6,396 nt of DNA from an uncultured Bacteroidota bacterium (lineage in GTDB: Bacteria > Bacteroidota > Bacteroidia > 2-12-FULL-35-15): the NCBI GenBank assembly GCA_903833025.1, contig CAILDT010000131.1, positions 1-6,396 on the forward strand. Reading direction: 5' to 3'. Position 1 is the first letter of the stretch; each line of letters starts with the position of its first letter. Shown here piece after piece: positions 5,795 to 6,396 of this stretch. A program made the translations under genes and the position numbers. Below the pieces are notes generated by a model. The model worked only from the letters and a program-made list of their open reading frames with translations, was not told the DNA's origin and did no database searches.

Positions 5795-6396
5795 ATGTCA
5801 AAATCAAACATTCTTATTGTTGAAGACGAGAGCATTGTTGCCAAAGATATTCAACACAGCTTAAAAAAATTAGGTTACACCGTTGTAGAAATTTGTTCGA
5901 ACGGGGAAGATGCAATTAGAATTGCAGAAGAATTAAAACCTAATTTAGTATTAATGGATATAATGCTGAAAGGCGATATGAGCGGGATTGAAGCCGCGTC
6001 TATAATTCGAGAAAAGTATAATATTCCTATTATTTACCTTACTGCTTATGCTGATGAAAGTACATTAAGCAAAGCAAAAGTTTCTGAACCTTATGGGTAT
6101 ATCATTAAACCATTCAAGGAAATTGATTTGCATACTTCCATTGAAATGGCAATATATAAACACGAAAAAGAAACTGATTTAAAAAAAGAAAGAGATTTTT
6201 TATATTCAATAGTTGAGAATAAAGAATCGAAAGATATGATTTTTGTAAAATTAAATTCGCGATTAGTAAAAGTTAATACCTCGGATATTTATTTTGTGGA
6301 AGCATTAAAAGATTATGTTGTTATTAATACAATGACTGCCCGATACACAATTCATTCAACTATGAAAGAGATTGAAAAGAAATTATCTTCTTCTGA
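5795..6396 (+). CDS. REC-LytTR response regulator (3' truncated by window)
   Basis: The first 200 codons are present and the frame is still open at the right edge. Residues 4-122 are a receiver domain with the full active-site set: acidic pair Glu10/Asp11 (ILIVEDE), phosphoacceptor Asp55 (LVLMDIML), Thr83 (YLTAY) and Lys105 (IIKPF). A helical linker (about 118-145) leads to a LytTR-type DNA-binding domain that begins near residue 147 (MIFVKLNSRLVKVNTSDIYF, then the EALKDYVVI strand) and is mostly but not fully contained; the usual total length is about 240-250 residues. The protein would be phosphorylated by the kinase encoded immediately upstream and then bind promoter DNA, typically as a dimer at paired direct repeats in this family. 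The 3-bp gap and common strand make it the cognate partner of the multi-PAS kinase. No Shine-Dalgarno sequence precedes the ATG, as for the other genes here. The targets are unknown; no obvious LytTR-type paired repeat was picked out in the gaps. Confidence 0.94.
   Translation, partial: MSKSNILIVEDESIVAKDIQHSLKKLGYTVVEICSNGEDAIRIAEELKPNLVLMDIMLKGDMSGIEAASIIREKYNIPIIYLTAYADESTLSKAKVSEPYGYIIKPFKEIDLHTSIEMAIYKHEKETDLKKERDFLYSIVENKESKDMIFVKLNSRLVKVNTSDIYFVEALKDYVVINTMTARYTIHSTMKEIEKKLSSS

Noticed and set aside
6380..6396. Apparent TGA at the very end (6394-6396) as the stop of the regulator gene
   Set aside because: It is out of frame: the regulator frame reads TCT TCT TCT GA and is still open at the last base, and the LytTR domain is not yet complete.

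Overview
The window is AT-rich and entirely coding on the + strand. It looks like the chromosome of a Bacteroidota bacterium, for four reasons. Two short gene-free gaps carry perfect matches to the Bacteroidota -7 promoter element TAnnTTTG. None of the starts has a Shine-Dalgarno sequence. Two signal peptides end in the '-A|Q' style common in the phylum. The gene content (YwqK-type repeat protein, PAS-rich HisKA_2 kinase, REC-LytTR regulator) is also typical of it. The phylum call is an inference from these traits; no rRNA or marker gene is present to settle genus.

Layout. Positions 3-212 hold the C-terminal end of an unrecognised protein whose start lies outside the window. An 84-bp gap follows, with a weak AT hairpin and a promoter-like element. 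Positions 297-767 encode a small secreted protein of unknown function. A 73-bp gap follows, with another weak hairpin and a second perfect -7 element. Then come three tightly packed genes that look like one operon: a secreted MORN/YwqK-repeat protein (841-2400), a very large soluble seven-PAS histidine kinase (2417-5791, 16 bp downstream), and a REC-LytTR response regulator (from 5795, 3 bp downstream), which runs off the end of the window.

How the genes probably work together. The kinase and regulator are almost certainly a cognate two-component pair. The kinase senses something in the cytoplasm through its PAS array, phosphorylates itself on a histidine in the HisKA_2 domain, and passes the phosphate to Asp55 of the regulator, whose LytTR domain would bind DNA. 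The repeat protein is exported and the kinase has no membrane segment, so direct contact between the two is unlikely. A shared transcript, with the repeat protein as an output or co-regulated partner, is the more economical reading.

No RNA genes, insertion sequences, CRISPR arrays or recombination sites were seen. The least ordinary points are the linkage of an exported MORN-repeat protein to a seven-PAS cytosolic kinase and the architecture of that kinase. Nothing here can be called a new system from sequence alone.
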